A DNA stretch of 16,218 bases. It comes from GCA-2731375 sp964507245. Lineage in GTDB: Bacteria; Pseudomonadota; Alphaproteobacteria; GCA-2731375. A model generated the notes under the pieces. The model was not told the DNA's origin, did no database searches, and saw nothing but the letters and a program-made list of their open reading frames with translations. This document shows positions 6,541 through 13,190 of the stretch, in pieces; position 1 is the first letter of the stretch; each line of letters starts with the position of its first letter. Where the stretch lies: NCBI GenBank assembly GCA_964507245.1, contig CAZDQC010000076.1:1-16218 (forward strand). Direction: 5' to 3'. The translations under genes and the position numbers were made by a program.

Positions 6541-7038
6541 TTAGTCCCTAGCCTTGTCGGCGACATCATCCATCGCTACTTCCTTCACCACTGTGACCTT
6601 GCCGCCAGCGGCTTCGACCGCATCAACTGCTGATGCAGAGGCGCCTGCCACTGTGATATCTACAATGGTAGTCAATTCGCCCTTGCCCAGTAGGCGCACG
6701 CCATCTCTAGCCCGGCGCACCACACCAGAAGCGATCAATTCGGCCGTGCCAATTGGCTTGCTTGCATCAAGCCTGCCAGCGTCAATCGCTGTTTGTAGAC
6801 GACCCAAATTCACAACCTGAAAGCGCTTGGCAAAGATATTGTTGAAGCCCCGCTTGGGTAAGCGGCGGTACAGGGGCATTTGACCGCCCTCGAACCCCTT
6901 GATGGCAACACCCGATCGGGATTTTTGGCCATTGTTACCCCGGCCAGCCGTCTTTCCTCTACCAGAGCCGGCACCTCGGCCAACGCGTCTGGATTTTTGG
7001 TGCGCGCCCGGATTGTCGCGCAGTTCGTTTAGTTTCAT
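6541..7038 (-). CDS. rplO: 50S ribosomal protein uL15
   Basis: A 165-residue protein with the glycine/arginine-rich N-terminal extension of uL15 ('RRVGRGAGSGRGKTAGRG', about 17-34), which threads into 23S rRNA, followed by 'GFEGGQMPLYRRLPKRGF' (about 48-65) and a compact C-terminal domain. It is somewhat longer than E. coli uL15 (144 residues), with extra residues at the C-terminus ('MDDVADKARD'). uL15 is a late-assembly protein of the large subunit. ATG at 7038 is only 3 nt past the rpmD stop, with AGGATGAGG about 8 nt upstream inside rpmD. Confidence 0.98.
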   Translation of the reverse strand: MKLNELRDNPGAHQKSRRVGRGAGSGRGKTAGRGNNGQKSRSGVAIKGFEGGQMPLYRRLPKRGFNNIFAKRFQVVNLGRLQTAIDAGRLDASKPIGTAELIASGVVRRARDGVRLLGKGELTTIVDITVAGASASAVDAVEAAGGKVTVVKEVAMDDVADKARD

Positions 7039-7041
7039 GAC

Positions 7042-7236
7042 TTAAGCCTCATCCTCAACATGAACCAAGTGATGTACCCGATTTATCATGCCGCGCACCG
7101 AGGGGGTATCTTCCAACGTACGAGATTTGTGTAATTTATCCAGACCAAGGCCAACCAAATTAGCACGTTGCCATTTCGGTCGCCCTATCGGGCTTCCAAT
7201 CTGGGTCACGGTAAGTGTTTTCTTTTTTTTCGCCAT
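7042..7236 (-). CDS. rpmD: 50S ribosomal protein uL30
   Basis: A 64-residue protein starting 'MAKKKKTLTVTQIGSPIGRP', with the uL30 signature 'QRANLVGLGLDKLHKSRTLED' in the middle and 'VRGMINRVHHLVHVEDE' at the end. The reading frame is open upstream to a GTG at 7305, but the 23 extra residues have no resemblance to uL30; ATG at 7236 matches the family start and has GGGAAG 6 nt upstream. The family length is about 60 residues. It binds 23S and 5S rRNA regions of the large subunit. A 97-nt spacer separates it from rpsE, unusually long for this block. Confidence 0.96.
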   Translation of the reverse strand: MAKKKKTLTVTQIGSPIGRPKWQRANLVGLGLDKLHKSRTLEDTPSVRGMINRVHHLVHVEDEA

Positions 7237-7333
7237 GGTTTGCTTCCCAATTTGCCCAAGTTTAGTCTCAAATCTCAGCAGCAGCACGGCCAAACCCTTG
7301 ACCACATATGGGCGTCAATCATGCCATTAACAG

Positions 7334-7912
7334 CTAGGCGTCAACGGTTTCCCTTTCCGGCTCAGTCGCGTCGTTCTCCACCGCATTGCCCCGGCTCCGT
7401 CGACCTATAATATCCGAAACCTTCTTTCCCCGCTTGGCTGCCACTATCCGAGGTGAAACCTGCTTCTTCAACGCCTCGAAGGTCGCTCGCACCATATTGT
7501 ATGGATTAGACGAGCCCATGGATTTAGTCACCACGTCCTGAACGCCAACGCATTCAAACACCGCGCGCATGGGCCCGCCCGCGATGATACCAGTGCCCGG
7601 AGGTGACGATCGCAATAGCACCTTACCGGCACCGTGTCGGCCGGAAATGTCGTGGTGCAGGGTACGCCCTTCACGTAACGGCACTCGGATCATACCCCTC
7701 TTAGCGGTTTCCGTTGCCTTGCGAATGGCCTCGGGCACTTCCCGCGCCTTACCGTGGCCAAATCCGACCCGGCCCTTTTGATCACCGACAACAACAAGGG
7801 CGGCGAATCCAAACCGCCGACCTCCCTTAACCACTTTAGCAACCCGGTTGATGTGAACCAGCTTGTCAACGAATTCGCTGTCGCCTCGATCCCCAAAATT
7901 ATTACGTGCCAT
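7334..7912 (-). CDS. rpsE: 30S ribosomal protein uS5
   Basis: A 192-residue protein. The N-terminal double-stranded RNA-binding domain includes 'HINRVAKVVKGGRRFGFAAL' (about 21-40) and 'GDQKGRVGFGHGKAREVPEA' (about 44-63); the loop around 'VVKGGRR', where spectinomycin-resistance changes occur in E. coli, is wild-type-like. The C-terminal domain has 'SSPPGTGIIAGGPMRAVFE' and 'GSSNPYNMVRATFEAL'. uS5 sits at the mRNA entry tunnel and contributes to accuracy and mRNA unwinding. The acidic C-terminal tail ('EPERETVDA') makes it longer than E. coli uS5 (167 residues). ATG at 7912 has AAGG 9 nt upstream. Confidence 0.98.
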   Translation of the reverse strand: MARNNFGDRGDSEFVDKLVHINRVAKVVKGGRRFGFAALVVVGDQKGRVGFGHGKAREVPEAIRKATETAKRGMIRVPLREGRTLHHDISGRHGAGKVLLRSSPPGTGIIAGGPMRAVFECVGVQDVVTKSMGSSNPYNMVRATFEALKKQVSPRIVAAKRGKKVSDIIGRRSRGNAVENDATEPERETVDA

Positions 7913-7926
7913 AATGACCCGCCTTT

Positions 7927-8289
7927 CTAGAATCTTAGGCCGGCTTCACGCGCGGCGTCCGCCAACGCCTTGACCCGGCCATGATATTTATATCCGCCGC
8001 GATCGAACACCACCGCCTCGACACCGGCAATCTTTGCTCGTTCGGCAATCAAAGCACCCACTTTTGTAGCTGCTTCCTTATCAGCACCTGTCTTCAAGGA
8101 ATTACGCAACTGTTTTTCCAGGCTCGACGCGGAGGTTAAGGTGCGGCCTTCCGCATCATCGATCAGTTGCACATAAATATGCTGGGACGAACGGTAGACC
8201 GACAACCGGGGCCGGCCTGAATTACGCTTCTTGAGAGCCGTCCGATTTCGCCGTTGGCGGTGTTTAAATAGTTCCAATGAATTGCCCAT
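7927..8289 (-). CDS. rplR: 50S ribosomal protein uL18
   Basis: A 120-residue protein with 'RRNRTALKKRNSGRPRLSVYRSS' near the N-terminus, the uL18 rRNA-binding region, 'HIYVQLIDD' in the core and the C-terminal signature 'VVFDRGGYKYHGRVKALADAAREAGLRF'-type ending (residues 93-120). uL18 binds 5S rRNA with uL5 and bL25 to form the central protuberance. ATG at 8289 lies 6 nt past the rplF stop, with TAGG over that stop as the likely ribosome-binding site. Length agrees with the family (about 117-120). Confidence 0.98.
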   Translation of the reverse strand: MGNSLELFKHRQRRNRTALKKRNSGRPRLSVYRSSQHIYVQLIDDAEGRTLTSASSLEKQLRNSLKTGADKEAATKVGALIAERAKIAGVEAVVFDRGGYKYHGRVKALADAAREAGLRF

Positions 8290-8295
8290 CTTTGC

Positions 8296-8829
8296 CTACT
8301 TTTTCTTACCTTCCTTGCGGAAGACATATTCTCCCAAATATCGCACACCCTTACCTTTGTACGGCTCAGGCGGCCTATAGGACCTAATAACGGCGGCAAC
8401 CTGGCCGACTTTTTGTTTGTCTATCCCCTTGATCTTGATCGAGGTCGGCCGTTCGCATTCGATCTCGATACCATCGGGAATTGTAAAATCAATATCGTGA
8501 CTGTGGCCTAGTTGAAGTTTTAAGATTTTACCCTGAAGCGACGCGCGATAGCCGACCCCCTGGATTTCTAGTTCCTTGGTGAAACCTTCCGAAACGCCGG
8601 TGACGATGTTCTGCGCCAGGCTGCGCTGCATACCCCACATAGCGCGTGCTTTATTGCTCTCGTCTTTTGGAGTAATGACGATCTGGTCGTCAGCGTGGTT
8701 GATATCAACCTGATTAACGATCGCCATGGATAATTCGCCCAGCTTCCCCTTCGCTGTCAGCGCCCGATTTGCAAGTGAAATTGTGACGCCGTCAGGCACG
8801 ATCACCGGTTTGCTCCCGACACGTGACAT
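8296..8829 (-). CDS. rplF: 50S ribosomal protein uL6
   Basis: A 177-residue protein beginning 'MSRVGSKPVIVPDGVTISL' with two tandem alpha/beta domains (about 1-80 and 82-177) as in all uL6. The second domain holds the signature 'PEPYKGKGVRYLGEYVFRKEGKKK' at the C-terminus (about 154-177). uL6 lies at the base of the L7/L12 stalk, near the sarcin-ricin loop and the elongation-factor site; changes in it give gentamicin resistance in E. coli. Length equals that of E. coli. ATG at 8829 has GGGGG directly upstream, immediately after the rpsH stop. Confidence 0.98.
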   Translation of the reverse strand: MSRVGSKPVIVPDGVTISLANRALTAKGKLGELSMAIVNQVDINHADDQIVITPKDESNKARAMWGMQRSLAQNIVTGVSEGFTKELEIQGVGYRASLQGKILKLQLGHSHDIDFTIPDGIEIECERPTSIKIKGIDKQKVGQVAAVIRSYRPPEPYKGKGVRYLGEYVFRKEGKKK

Positions 8830-8838
8830 CCTTACCCC

Positions 8839-9237
8839 CTAAAATACCTGGCAAATAATTTCACCGCCCACGTTGGCCTCGCGCGCTTCGGTATCCGAAA
8901 GAACACCGTGAGGCGTCGTCAGAATTGAAATACCCAGACCATTTGCCACGTGCGGTAATTGCCTGACCGAGGAATAGACCCGCCGGCCTGGCGTAGACAC
9001 CCGTTTGATCTGTTGAATCACCGGTTCGCCTTCGTAATATTTCAGCTCGATGGAAAGTTCCGCCTTGCCTTTGTCGTAGTCCGTACGGGAATAACCACGG
9101 ATATAACCTTCGCGTTGCAGAACCTCCAAAACATGCTCCCGGAGACGGGAGGCCGGCGAATGCACTGACCCCTTACCCGCGCGCTGGCCGTTACGAATTC
9201 GCGTCAGCATATCGCCGATCGGATCGGTCATTGACAT
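8839..9237 (-). CDS. rpsH: 30S ribosomal protein uS8
   Basis: A 132-residue protein beginning 'MSMTDPIGDMLTRIRNGQ' and ending with the uS8 signature 'TTPHGVLSDTEAREANVGGEIICQVF' region (residues 107-132). uS8 is a primary binder of the central domain of 16S rRNA and, in E. coli, represses the spc operon by binding mRNA at the rplE start. A second in-frame ATG lies two codons in; GGGAGGG 7 nt before the first ATG favours 9237. It lies 13 nt after rpsN. Confidence 0.98.
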   Translation of the reverse strand: MSMTDPIGDMLTRIRNGQRAGKGSVHSPASRLREHVLEVLQREGYIRGYSRTDYDKGKAELSIELKYYEGEPVIQQIKRVSTPGRRVYSSVRQLPHVANGLGISILTTPHGVLSDTEAREANVGGEIICQVF

Positions 9238-9250
9238 CTTTGCGCCCTCC

Positions 9251-9556
9251 CTACCAACTCGACTTTGTCAGGCCAGGAATTTGTCCCAGCGATCCCAGCT
9301 CGCGCAAAGCGATACGGGACAATTGGAATTTCCGGTAATATCCGCGTGAGCGGCCCGTCAGTTCGCAACGGTTGCGCACCCGGTTTGGCGACGAGTTACG
9401 CGGCAGTTGCGCCAACTTCAGCCGGGCGGTGAAGCGCTCTTCCTGGCCGAGGTTTTTATCCGAAGCAATCGCTTTCAGACGAGCACGTCTGCTCATATAT
9501 CTACCCACCAACTTGGCACGTGCCTTGTTTTTTTCAATGGCGCTCTTCTTGGCCAT
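9251..9556 (-). CDS. rpsN: 30S ribosomal protein uS14 (zinc-independent form)
   Basis: A 101-residue protein starting 'MAKKSAIEKNKARAKLV' and ending 'ELGSLGQIPGLTKSSW'. The signature 'RNRCELTGRSRGYYRKFQLSRIALRE' lies at about 61-86. It is the long C-minus form: only one of the four zinc cysteines of the short C-plus form is present, as in E. coli. uS14 completes the 30S head, close to uS3 and uS10. ATG at 9556 has GAGG 6 nt upstream. The 95-nt spacer before it, after rplE, is longer than most junctions in the block. Confidence 0.98.
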   Translation of the reverse strand: MAKKSAIEKNKARAKLVGRYMSRRARLKAIASDKNLGQEERFTARLKLAQLPRNSSPNRVRNRCELTGRSRGYYRKFQLSRIALRELGSLGQIPGLTKSSW

Positions 9557-9651
9557 ATTAGACCTCTTGGTTTCCTTTGTGATGCGAAAGGCCCCGAAGG
9601 AAAACTTTCACTTGCAATCCTAACATTCGCGGCATCGATCTAATCCTGATG

Positions 9652-10200
9652 TCAGCTTTGAAAAGGCATGTTGAACCCGGCTAGCAAAGCCCGGCCTTGA
9701 TCATCGTTGGGCGCCGTGGTGCAAATCACAACGTTCAGACCGCGCACTTCATCAATTTCATCATAATTGATCTCCGGAAAGATAAGCTGTTCGGTCAATC
9801 CAAGGGCATAGTTGCCCCGGCCATCGAAACTTTTCGGCGAAACGCCCCTAAAATCTCGAATCCGCGGCATAGCCACAGTAATCAAACGATCCAGAAACTC
9901 GTACATGCGGTCGCGTCGTAGCGTAACCTTGCAGCCAATCTGCATGCCTTCTCGAAGCTTGAACACAGCCACGGAACGTTTCGCGTTAGTGATCACCGGT
10001 TTTTGACCCGCGATTTTGACCATGTCATTATAGGCGGCATCAACCTTCTTACGATCATCGGTGCCGGCACCGACGCCCATGTTCAGGATGATCTTATCCA
10101 AACGAGGAACCGCTAGATCATTCTGAAATCCGAATTCTTCCTTCAAGTTTTCATGCAGTTCGTCACGATACAGCTGTTTCAATCGCGGTATGTTAGACAT
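9652..10200 (-). CDS. rplE: 50S ribosomal protein uL5
   Basis: A 182-residue protein with 'PRLKQLYRDELHENLKEEFGFQN' at the N-terminus, 'VPRLDKIILNMGVGAG' (about 31-46), the motif 'AGQKPVITNAKRSVAVFKLREG' (about 68-89) and 'TAPNDDQGRALLAGFNMPF' at the C-terminus. uL5 binds 5S rRNA in the central protuberance and contacts P-site tRNA and uS13. The start overlaps the rplX stop by 8 nt, with a GGGGGAAG ribosome-binding site inside rplX, so translation is probably coupled. Confidence 0.99.
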   Translation of the reverse strand: MSNIPRLKQLYRDELHENLKEEFGFQNDLAVPRLDKIILNMGVGAGTDDRKKVDAAYNDMVKIAGQKPVITNAKRSVAVFKLREGMQIGCKVTLRRDRMYEFLDRLITVAMPRIRDFRGVSPKSFDGRGNYALGLTEQLIFPEINYDEIDEVRGLNVVICTTAPNDDQGRALLAGFNMPFQS

Positions 10201-10516
10201 CGATCACTTCCCCCGACTGTTTGGCGAAGCGAACCTTGCGTCCGTCTTCAAGGAACTTGTAGCCAACTCTCGTTGCTGACCCGTCCTTGGGATCGGCCAA
10301 GGCCACGTTGGAAATGTGGATAGGCGCTTCCTTGTCCACGATTCCGCCTGGCTGGGCTTGGCTAGGCCGGGTGTGCCGCTTCACTATATTGATGCCATCC
10401 ACGATCACGCGGTCCTCTGACGGAATAACCCGCAAAATCGTACCCGTCTTCCCTTTGTCACGACCGGAGATAACCACCACGTCATCGCCTTTCCTTAATC
10501 TGAACCTCTTCATCAT
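10193..10516 (-). CDS. rplX: 50S ribosomal protein uL24
   Basis: A 107-residue protein with an N-terminal KOW motif, 'LRKGDDVVVISGRDKGKTG' at 7-25, and the uL24 signature 'DGINIVKRHTRPSQAQPGGIVDKE' (about 41-64). uL24 is an assembly initiator for the 50S subunit and lines the exit of the peptide tunnel. The gene starts with two ATG codons in tandem (10516 and 10513); the first overlaps the rplN stop by one base (TGATG). GAGGTG in the end of rplN, about 5 nt upstream, favours the first. It overlaps rplE at its 3' end by 8 nt. Confidence 0.98.
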   Translation of the reverse strand: MMKRFRLRKGDDVVVISGRDKGKTGTILRVIPSEDRVIVDGINIVKRHTRPSQAQPGGIVDKEAPIHISNVALADPKDGSATRVGYKFLEDGRKVRFAKQSGEVIDV

Positions 10517-10884
10517 CAGATCACCTCTGGCGCCAATGAAATAATTTTCATATGGCTTTTTGCCCGCAGCTCACGAGTAACCGGGCCAAAAATGCGGGTT
10601 CCGATGGGCTCATTTTGGGGATTGATCAGGACGGCAGCATTGCGATCAAAGCGGATCGCAGAGCCATCCGAGCGATGAATTTCTTTGGCCGTACGCACGA
10701 CAACAGCCCTGTGAATATCACCTTTTTTAACCCGACCCCGGGGGATTGCCTCCTTAATGGAGACGATGATTATATCGCCCACCGAGGCATACTTGCGCCT
10801 GGAACCACCAAGCACCTTGATGCATTGCACCCGGCGAGCGCCTGAATTATCAGCGACTTCGAGCATGGTTTCTGTCTGGATCAT
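10516..10884 (-). CDS. rplN: 50S ribosomal protein uL14
   Basis: A 122-residue protein, the usual length, with the N-terminal 'MIQTETMLEVADNSGARRVQ' and the signature 'KKGDIHRAVVVRTAKEIHRSDGS' (about 53-75) and C-terminal 'IGTRIFGPVTRELRAKSHMKIISLAPEVI' region (94-122). uL14 lies at the subunit interface, contributes to intersubunit bridges, and is the binding site of the silencing factor RsfS in other bacteria. It opens the spc block, 21 nt past rpsQ, and overlaps rplX by one base. Confidence 0.99.
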   Translation of the reverse strand: MIQTETMLEVADNSGARRVQCIKVLGGSRRKYASVGDIIIVSIKEAIPRGRVKKGDIHRAVVVRTAKEIHRSDGSAIRFDRNAAVLINPQNEPIGTRIFGPVTRELRAKSHMKIISLAPEVI

Positions 10885-10905
10885 GGCTGTCTACCCACTA
10901 CCTTC

Positions 10906-11148
10906 CTAGCTCACTGCCTTTTCGGCAAGGACGATCCATCGTTTATTTTTGGAAATCGGAGCGCATTCTCGAATGCGGACATGATCGCCAATCTTGAATT
11001 TGTTTTCGGGATCATGGGCGTGAAACTGCTTGGACCGTCGGATTACCTTTTTGTATTGTGCGTGCATAAAGCGCCGTTCGACCCGAACCACGATGGTCTT
11101 ATCGTTTTTGTCGCTAACTACGACACCTTGCATAATGCGTTTGGGCAT
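10906..11148 (-). CDS. rpsQ: 30S ribosomal protein uS17
   Basis: An 80-residue protein beginning 'MPKRIMQGVVVSDKNDKTIV' with the OB-fold core 'ERRFMHAQYKKVIRRSKQFHAHD' and the uS17 signature 'GDHVRIRECAPISKNKRWIVLA' (about 54-75). The frame is open to 11196, but those 16 extra residues do not look like uS17; ATG at 11148 is preceded by AAGGAG at 6-nt spacing, which decides the start. uS17 is a primary 16S rRNA binder in the 5' domain. It is the last gene of the S10 block, 16 nt past rpmC. Confidence 0.97.
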   Translation of the reverse strand: MPKRIMQGVVVSDKNDKTIVVRVERRFMHAQYKKVIRRSKQFHAHDPENKFKIGDHVRIRECAPISKNKRWIVLAEKAVS

Positions 11149-11164
11149 CCTGTTCTCCTTGGTC

Positions 11165-11371
11165 CTAAGACAACGCCAGAGTGTCGGCCTGAACACGGGT
11201 TAACACCGTCTTAATGCGCGCGATATCACGGCGCACCTGACGCACACGAGCGGTGTTTTCCAGCTGACCGCTAGCTTTTTGGAAGCGCAAGTTAAACTGT
11301 TCCTTTCGCAGATCCACCAACTGATCGGTCAATTGATCCTTGGTCTGCCCACGCAATTCTTCGGCTTTCAT
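11165..11371 (-). CDS. rpmC: 50S ribosomal protein uL29
   Basis: A 68-residue, almost wholly helical protein: 'MKAEELRGQTKDQLTDQLVD' then 'LRKEQFNLRFQKASGQLENT' and 'RVRQVRRDIARIKTVLTR', the uL29 signature. uL29 flanks the peptide exit with uL23 and is part of the docking site for signal recognition particle and trigger factor. An upstream in-frame start at 11440 would lie inside rplP and add 23 unrelated residues; the ATG at 11371 overlaps the rplP stop by one base (TAATG) and has GGGGAG 8 nt upstream, so it is preferred. Confidence 0.97.
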   Translation of the reverse strand: MKAEELRGQTKDQLTDQLVDLRKEQFNLRFQKASGQLENTARVRQVRRDIARIKTVLTRVQADTLALS

Positions 11372-11790
11372 TACAATTTCTCCCCAAGGCGAGCAACAAA
11401 GCGCGTCTGGACCGGCAGCTTGGCCGAGGCCAAACGGCATGCCTCTCGGGCCACATCCGCGGGCACGCCGTCCAGCTCGAACATCACGCGCCCAGGCTTA
11501 ACCTTACAAATCCAGTATTCCGGTGTGCCCTTCCCTTTGCCCATACGCACTTCGGTCGGTTTTTTCGAGACGGGTACGTCAGGGAATATACGGATCCACA
11601 GTCTGCCTGAACGTTTCATATGCCGGGTAAGAGCACGTCGGGCTGCCTCAATCTGGCGGCCAGTAATCCGCGCCGGTCCCGTGGCCTTCAAGCCATAGGA
11701 GCCGAAATCTAGCTTGTTTCCACCCTTAGCTTTTCCGTGGATGCGACCCTTATGGGCCTTGCGGAATTTTGTTCTTTTCGGTTGCAACAT
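11371..11790 (-). CDS. rplP: 50S ribosomal protein uL16
   Basis: A 139-residue protein with the uL16 N-terminus 'MLQPKRTKFRKAHKGRIHGK', 'GSYGLKATGPARITGRQIEAAR' region (30-51) and 'IRIFPDVPVSKKPTEVRMGKG' region (66-86). Arg82 corresponds to E. coli Arg81, which is hydroxylated there. uL16 organises the A-site region and the base of the GTPase-associated centre and joins the 50S late in assembly. ATG at 11790 lies 38 nt after rpsC, and the ribosome-binding site is weak (AGG at about 11 nt). It overlaps rpmC by one base. Confidence 0.99.
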   Translation of the reverse strand: MLQPKRTKFRKAHKGRIHGKAKGGNKLDFGSYGLKATGPARITGRQIEAARRALTRHMKRSGRLWIRIFPDVPVSKKPTEVRMGKGKGTPEYWICKVKPGRVMFELDGVPADVAREACRLASAKLPVQTRFVARLGEKL

Positions 11791-11828
11791 GGTTTGATCA
11801 ACCTAATCCTTGTCGTTCCGGGTTGCGG

Positions 11829-12512
11829 TTATGAACGCGGCGTTTGAGAGTCCTGATTACGCTCGTCTTGAGCCATGGGATCATGCTCCATAATCTCTCC
11901 CTTAAAGACCCACACCTTGACTCCGCAGGTGCCATAAGTTGTAAACGCCGTGGCTTCGCCATAATCGATGTCAGCCCGCAGGGTGTGCAGTGGCACCCGG
12001 CCCTCGCGATACCATTCAGTGCGGGCGATTTCAGCCCCGCCTAAGCGGCCTCCGCAATTGATGCGAATTCCCAGGGCACCTAGGCGCATGGCAGACTGTA
12101 CCGCCCGCTTCATAGCCCGGCGAAAGGCGATACGGCGTTCTAACTGGTTGCAAATATTTTCCGCCACCAACTTTGCGTCGATTTCTGGTTTACGGATTTC
12201 TACTATATTCAGGTGTACGTCATTTCCAGTCATCAACGACAAGGACTGGCGCAATTTTTCGATGTCAGCACCCTTCTTACCGATCACAAGTCCAGGACGG
12301 GCGGTATAGATAGTAACCCGCGCTTTCTTCGCAGGACGCTCGATGACGACACGGGATATACCCGCCTGCACAAGCCGCTTCTGCAGGAAGCGGCGAATGC
12401 GGATATCCTCATGCAACAAGTGGCCGTATTCTCGCTTGTCTGCATACCAACGGCTATCCCAAGTGCGGTTAATTCCAACTCGCAAGCCAACCGGATTGAC
12501 TTTTTGACCCAT
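11829..12512 (-). CDS. rpsC: 30S ribosomal protein uS3
   Basis: A 227-residue protein beginning 'MGQKVNPVGLRVGINRTWDS'. The KH domain carries 'GLVIGKKGADIEKLR' with the GKKG loop at 78-81. The C-terminal domain contains Arg131, Arg132 and Lys135, the positions implicated in mRNA unwinding at the entry tunnel of the E. coli ribosome, and 'GGRLGGAEIARTEWYREGRVPLHT' around 154-177. uS3 is exposed on the 30S head. The start overlaps the rplV stop by one base (TAATG), with a strong GAGGAGG 7 nt upstream inside rplV. Confidence 0.99.
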   Translation of the reverse strand: MGQKVNPVGLRVGINRTWDSRWYADKREYGHLLHEDIRIRRFLQKRLVQAGISRVVIERPAKKARVTIYTARPGLVIGKKGADIEKLRQSLSLMTGNDVHLNIVEIRKPEIDAKLVAENICNQLERRIAFRRAMKRAVQSAMRLGALGIRINCGGRLGGAEIARTEWYREGRVPLHTLRADIDYGEATAFTTYGTCGVKVWVFKGEIMEHDPMAQDERNQDSQTPRS

Positions 12513-12892
12513 TAGTTAGCCTCCTCGCGCTCACGCAACACGATACGGATTTCGCTGAATGGTTTCATGATCCGTGCCATACGGCCACGTGCCCGGGGGC
12601 GCATGCGCTTCATCACCATGTTCTTGCCCACACTAGCTTCGGCCACATACAGCGCGTCTACATCCAAATCATGATTGTTTTCAGCGTTGGCGATTGCCGA
12701 TTGCAAAACCTTCTTCACTGGCCCAGCAACGCGCCGATTAGAAAATGTCAACTCCGCAATGGCACTTTCCACGTCGAGCCCGCGAATTGTCTGCGCGACC
12801 AGGTTTAGCTTCTGAGGAGAAGTACGAATTTTTCTTCCCAGGGCCCAAGCTTCATTCTCGGTGAAACGGCGTTCTTTCGCTTGTTTTCCCAT
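12512..12892 (-). CDS. rplV: 50S ribosomal protein uL22
   Basis: A 126-residue protein starting 'MGKQAKERRFTENEAWALGR', with 'RTSPQKLNLVAQTIRGLDVESA' (23-44) and the long beta-hairpin 'GKNMVMKRMRPRARGRMARI' (89-108) that reaches the constriction of the peptide exit tunnel. The hairpin's MKR (94-96), deleted in some E. coli macrolide-resistant mutants, is intact. The frame extends upstream to 12934 inside rpsS, but the ATG at 12892, 4 nt past the rpsS stop, fits the family length and is preferred. It overlaps rpsC by one base. Confidence 0.96.
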   Translation of the reverse strand: MGKQAKERRFTENEAWALGRKIRTSPQKLNLVAQTIRGLDVESAIAELTFSNRRVAGPVKKVLQSAIANAENNHDLDVDALYVAEASVGKNMVMKRMRPRARGRMARIMKPFSEIRIVLREREEAN

Positions 12893-12896
12893 GGTC

Positions 12897-13175
12897 CTAA
12901 ACTCGCCGTGCTTTCTTATCAGAGGCATGGCCATAGTAAGTCCGGGTCGGTGCGAATTCGCCGAACTTGTGGCCCACCATATCCTCGTTCACAAACACAG
13001 GAATATGCTTTTGGCCATTGTGTACACCAAATGTTAGGCCCACGAACTGTGGTAAAATTGTCGACCGCCGGGACCAGATTTTGATCACATCTTGACGCCC
13101 TGAAGCTGCCGACGATTCCGCTTTTTTAAGAAGATAGCCATCGACAAAGGGGCCTTTCCAGACAGAACGAGACAT
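12897..13175 (-). CDS. rpsS: 30S ribosomal protein uS19
   Basis: A 92-residue protein, the usual length, starting 'MSRSVWKGPFVDGYLLKKAE' and carrying the uS19 signature 'IPVFVNEDMVGHKFGEFAPTRTYYGH' (residues 57-82). uS19 forms a complex with uS13 in the 30S head near the A-site finger and P-site tRNA. ATG at 13175 lies 15 nt past the rplB stop, with AGAGG about 10 nt upstream. Its stop is 4 nt before the rplV start. Confidence 0.99.
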   Translation of the reverse strand: MSRSVWKGPFVDGYLLKKAESSAASGRQDVIKIWSRRSTILPQFVGLTFGVHNGQKHIPVFVNEDMVGHKFGEFAPTRTYYGHASDKKARRV

Positions 13176-13190
13176 CTTGATTCAGCCTCT

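Noticed and set aside
7042..7305. Longer form of uL30 from GTG at 7305
   Set aside because: The 23 added residues are hydrophobic and unlike any uL30; the internal ATG matches the family start and has its own ribosome-binding site.
7275..7322. 15-codon frame ending in Cys-Cys-Cys between rpsE and rpmD, possible leader peptide
   Set aside because: No ribosome-binding site precedes it, the adjacent gene has no link to cysteine metabolism, and frames of this size arise by chance. Mentioned only as part of the spacer finding.
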